In this document: positions 61,405 to 64,000 of the stretch, piece by piece | Position numbering within the stretch: position 1 is the stretch's first letter | How the letters are laid out: every line of letters starts with the position of its first letter | Assembly: GCA_947450765.1 (NCBI GenBank) | Contig: CANFXC010000004.1 | Coordinates: forward strand, 1 to 64,000 | DNA: 64,000 nucleotides | DNA from: Comamonadaceae bacterium | GTDB taxonomy: Bacteria > Pseudomonadota > Gammaproteobacteria > Burkholderiales > Burkholderiaceae_C | Reading direction: 5' to 3' | Notes under the pieces: generated by a model | Database searches by the model: none | The model's input: the letters and a program-made list of their open reading frames with translations, nothing else | What the model was told of the DNA's origin: nothing | Position numbers and translations under genes: made by a program

Positions 61405-62876
61405 GCTATCACCCGCACGAACACCACCGGTCTGACTTGGTCAGGATTGCCACACAGGCCATGATCGATCGGGGCTTGGCGCCAGAGTTTTCAGCTCACG
61501 CGTTACGGCAACTGGCAGACATCACGGGGCCGGGACACGACGACAGCCCGGACATTCTGGATTTGACGGGTCTGCTGTGGTGCTCCATCGACAATGACGA
61601 TTCGATGGACCTAGACCAATTGACGGTTTGCGAGTCGCTGGCGCACGGCGCGCTGCGCATTCAGGTGGCGATTGCCGACGTTGATGCCCTCGTCGGTCTG
61701 GGCTCTCCGATTGATTCCCACGCACGCTTGAACACGACCACGGTTTACACCTCGGCGCGTATTTTCCCGATGCTGCCGGAGCGACTTTCAACCGATCTGA
61801 CGTCGCTGAATCCGCAGCAAAACCGGCTGGCACTGGTGACCGATATGGTGTTTGACGCTGACGGCGTGTTGACCCATTCAACCTTGTACCGGGCATGGGT
61901 GCGCAACCAGGCCAAGCTGGCTTACGACGCGGTGTCAGCCTGGATTGAAGGCGACGCTGAATTACCAGCGGCTGCGGCGGCAGTCCCTGGCATGGCGGCG
62001 CAGCTGCAACGGCAAGACGCCATGGCTCAGCGCTTGCGGGCTTTGCGTCATGCGCAAGGCTCGTTGGAGTTTGAAAGCTCGCAGCCCCGCGCCGTCTTCG
62101 AGGGCTCGCGGGTGGTTGACTTGCAACAACAGATACAAAACCGCGCACGCCAATTGATCGAGGAATTCATGATCGCCACCAACGGCTGTACGGCGCGCTA
62201 TTTAAGCAGCCGCGGCCAAGCCTCTCTGCGGCGGGTGGTTCGGTCGCCCGAGCGCTGGCAGCGCATCGTGACGGTCGCGCACGACCGTGGTCACACACTG
62301 CCGGCAGAGCCGGACGCCAAAGCACTGTCTGTTTTTCTGGCGCAACAACACCGCAAAGACCCCCTGCACTTTCAAGACTTGTCACTGATCATTGTGAAGC
62401 TGTTGGGCTCGGGGGAATACACAGTCGAGTTACCCCAAATGGAGCCGGTCGGGCATTTCGGGTTGGCGGTGCGCGACTACACCCACTCGACTGCACCGAA
62501 TCGACGCTACCCTGACCTGATCACCGCCCGACTGTTGAAGGCAACACTGAAAGGCGAGCCGTCGCCCTATTCCAAAGGCGAGCTCGAGATGCTGGCCCAA
62601 CATTGCACCGTGCAAGAAGATGCCGCGCAAAAAGTTGAGCGACAAATGCGCAAGTCTGACGCCGCGATGGTGTTGGAATCGCGAGTGGGGCAACGCTTTG
62701 AAGCCTTGGTGACGGGCAGCACGCCCAGCGGCGTGTGGGTACGGATTTTCTCGCCGCCTGCAGAGGGAAAGTTGATCGATGGACAAGAAGGCTTGAACGT
62801 TGGTGACGCCTTGCGCGTCAAGCTGATTGGCACCAACGTGGAGCGCGGTTTTATTGACTTTGTGCGAGTGGGCTGA
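61401..62876 (+). CDS. RNB domain ribonuclease (RNase II/R family)
   Basis: WCSIDNDDSMDLDQLTV, ARIFPMLPERLSTDLTSLNPQQNRLALV, YTHSTAPNRRYPDLITARLLKA. Confidence 0.9.
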   Translation: MSYHPHEHHRSDLVRIATQAMIDRGLAPEFSAHALRQLADITGPGHDDSPDILDLTGLLWCSIDNDDSMDLDQLTVCESLAHGALRIQVAIADVDALVGLGSPIDSHARLNTTTVYTSARIFPMLPERLSTDLTSLNPQQNRLALVTDMVFDADGVLTHSTLYRAWVRNQAKLAYDAVSAWIEGDAELPAAAAAVPGMAAQLQRQDAMAQRLRALRHAQGSLEFESSQPRAVFEGSRVVDLQQQIQNRARQLIEEFMIATNGCTARYLSSRGQASLRRVVRSPERWQRIVTVAHDRGHTLPAEPDAKALSVFLAQQHRKDPLHFQDLSLIIVKLLGSGEYTVELPQMEPVGHFGLAVRDYTHSTAPNRRYPDLITARLLKATLKGEPSPYSKGELEMLAQHCTVQEDAAQKVERQMRKSDAAMVLESRVGQRFEALVTGSTPSGVWVRIFSPPAEGKLIDGQEGLNVGDALRVKLIGTNVERGFIDFVRVG

Positions 62877-63696
62877 CGCTGGGGGCGGCTGATGTGGCTT
62901 CGGCCAGGATGGTTTCAGCCAGCAGTGCAATCGGTTTGTCGACCAGTTTGCCGTCAACAGCAATCGCACCCAGCGGTCCGCTGGCCAACGCTGCAATGAC
63001 TTTTTTGGCCCATTGAATTTGCGCCACCGTAGGGGCAAATGCGGTGTGCACACCCGCCACTTGCCGCGGATGAATACACAACTTGGCACCAAAGCCGAAG
63101 CGGCGTGAACGACGCACATCCTCTTCGAGCTGGGTGTTGTCGTCAATGGCCAGCGACACGCCATCGATCGGGGCCGGCAAACCCGCCCGCCGGGAGGCCA
63201 ACACCAGCTGTGTACGCACGCTGTCAAGTTCTTCGCCGTCACCTTGAATGCCGGAGTCGGACATGAAGTCAAAGGAACCAAATGCCAGACGGGTCACACC
63301 CGTGGCCTGCGCCAGTGGCAAGGCTTCAAACCATCCGGCGACAGACTCCACCAAGGGGATCAGTCCCTGCCCTGGCCGCAAGCGGCTGGCCAGTTGACGC
63401 AAGCCGTCTGCAGATTCAGCCTTGGGCAACATCACCCCGCGCACAGCAGGCAAGGCCAAGAGCACGCAGTCGTCGGCATGCCACGGTGTGTCCGCCGGGT
63501 TGACCCGAATCCAGACTGTCGCCTGAGTCGTGGTGAGCCAAGTTTGCATGGCCGCGCGGGCCTGAGCCTTGCGTTCAGGAATAACAGCGTCTTCCAAGTC
63601 AAGAATGACGGCATGGGCGCCGCTGGCCAATGCTTTGTCAAAACGTTCAGGCCGATCACCGGGCACAAAAAGATACGAGCGATCCGTAGACATCAA
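62851..63696 (-). CDS. HpcH/HpaI aldolase/citrate lyase beta-like CoA ester lyase
   Basis: RSYLFVPGDRPERFDKALASGAHAVILDLEDAVIPERKAQAR, FGAKLCIHPRQVAGVH. Confidence 0.9.
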   Translation of the reverse strand: MMSTDRSYLFVPGDRPERFDKALASGAHAVILDLEDAVIPERKAQARAAMQTWLTTTQATVWIRVNPADTPWHADDCVLLALPAVRGVMLPKAESADGLRQLASRLRPGQGLIPLVESVAGWFEALPLAQATGVTRLAFGSFDFMSDSGIQGDGEELDSVRTQLVLASRRAGLPAPIDGVSLAIDDNTQLEEDVRRSRRFGFGAKLCIHPRQVAGVHTAFAPTVAQIQWAKKVIAALASGPLGAIAVDGKLVDKPIALLAETILAEATSAAPSVSPLAQSQ

Positions 63697-63712
63697 GATT
63701 CCCTTCTTCAGA

Positions 63713-64000
63713 TTAAGTTAACGCGTTCACTGCCCGGCGCTGGTTCAGCAACAGCACCACACCGCAAACAGCCGAGGCTGCCATCAAGACTAAAAATCCA
63801 GCGCGGTAGGTACCAAAAAAACTCGACAAAGCACCAAACACCGGTGCCCCTAAAACCACGCCCAAGTAGGTAAAAGCCAAGGTACCGCCAGTCGCCATGC
63901 TGGCCTTGCCTTGGGGGGCCTGACGCGCCACCTCGGCCAGGTAAACGCCGTTCCAGCCAATGGCGGATGCGCCAAAAATGCTCAAGATAATCCAGACCCA
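63713..64000 (-). CDS. MFS transporter, C-terminal part (runs off the window)
   Basis: GWNGVYLAEVARQAPQGKASMATGGTLAFTYLGVVLGAPVFGALSSFFGTYRAGFLVL; open reading frame continues past base 64000. Confidence 0.75.
   Translation of the reverse strand, partial: WVWIILSIFGASAIGWNGVYLAEVARQAPQGKASMATGGTLAFTYLGVVLGAPVFGALSSFFGTYRAGFLVLMAASAVCGVVLLLNQRRAVNALT

Overview
The window looks like a betaproteobacterial (Comamonadaceae-like) chromosome segment. Bases 1-25 kb are mostly conserved housekeeping: the minus-strand rpsB-tsf-pyrH-frr-uppS-cdsA-dxr-rseP-bamA-skp-lpxD-fabZ-lpxA-lpxB-rnhB-rRNA/tRNA methyltransferase cluster, then an amidase, nnr, yggT, rnr, tRNA-Leu(CAG), rimO, a FAH-family hydrolase, a NUDIX hydrolase and rdgC. 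From about 26 to 44 kb there is an accessory catabolic region with five Bug/TctC-type solute-binding proteins, one TctBA membrane pair, an Ldh-type dehydrogenase, a D-2-hydroxyacid dehydrogenase, a BKACE protein, a GntR regulator, an SDR, an E1 alpha/beta pair, a GH18 protein with three C-terminal binding modules, and a PEP mutase/ICL protein. Next come an S1 protease-TPR fusion, an RND efflux operon and cytochrome b561. The most interesting locus is a compact minus-strand operon (about 52.07-59.04 kb) that joins a Tat-exported IorAB-type molybdenum hydroxylase to soxXYZA, a SoxF/FccB flavoprotein and a Bug solute-binding protein. It has no soxB or soxCD in the window, and its SoxY ends in AACAEV instead of the canonical GGCGG. 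The right end carries a doubly damaged enoyl-CoA hydratase pseudogene, a Sel1-repeat protein coupled to an RNB nuclease, a CoA-ester lyase and a truncated MFS transporter. All calls are by eye from the sequence and the supplied ORF track; no database search was run.
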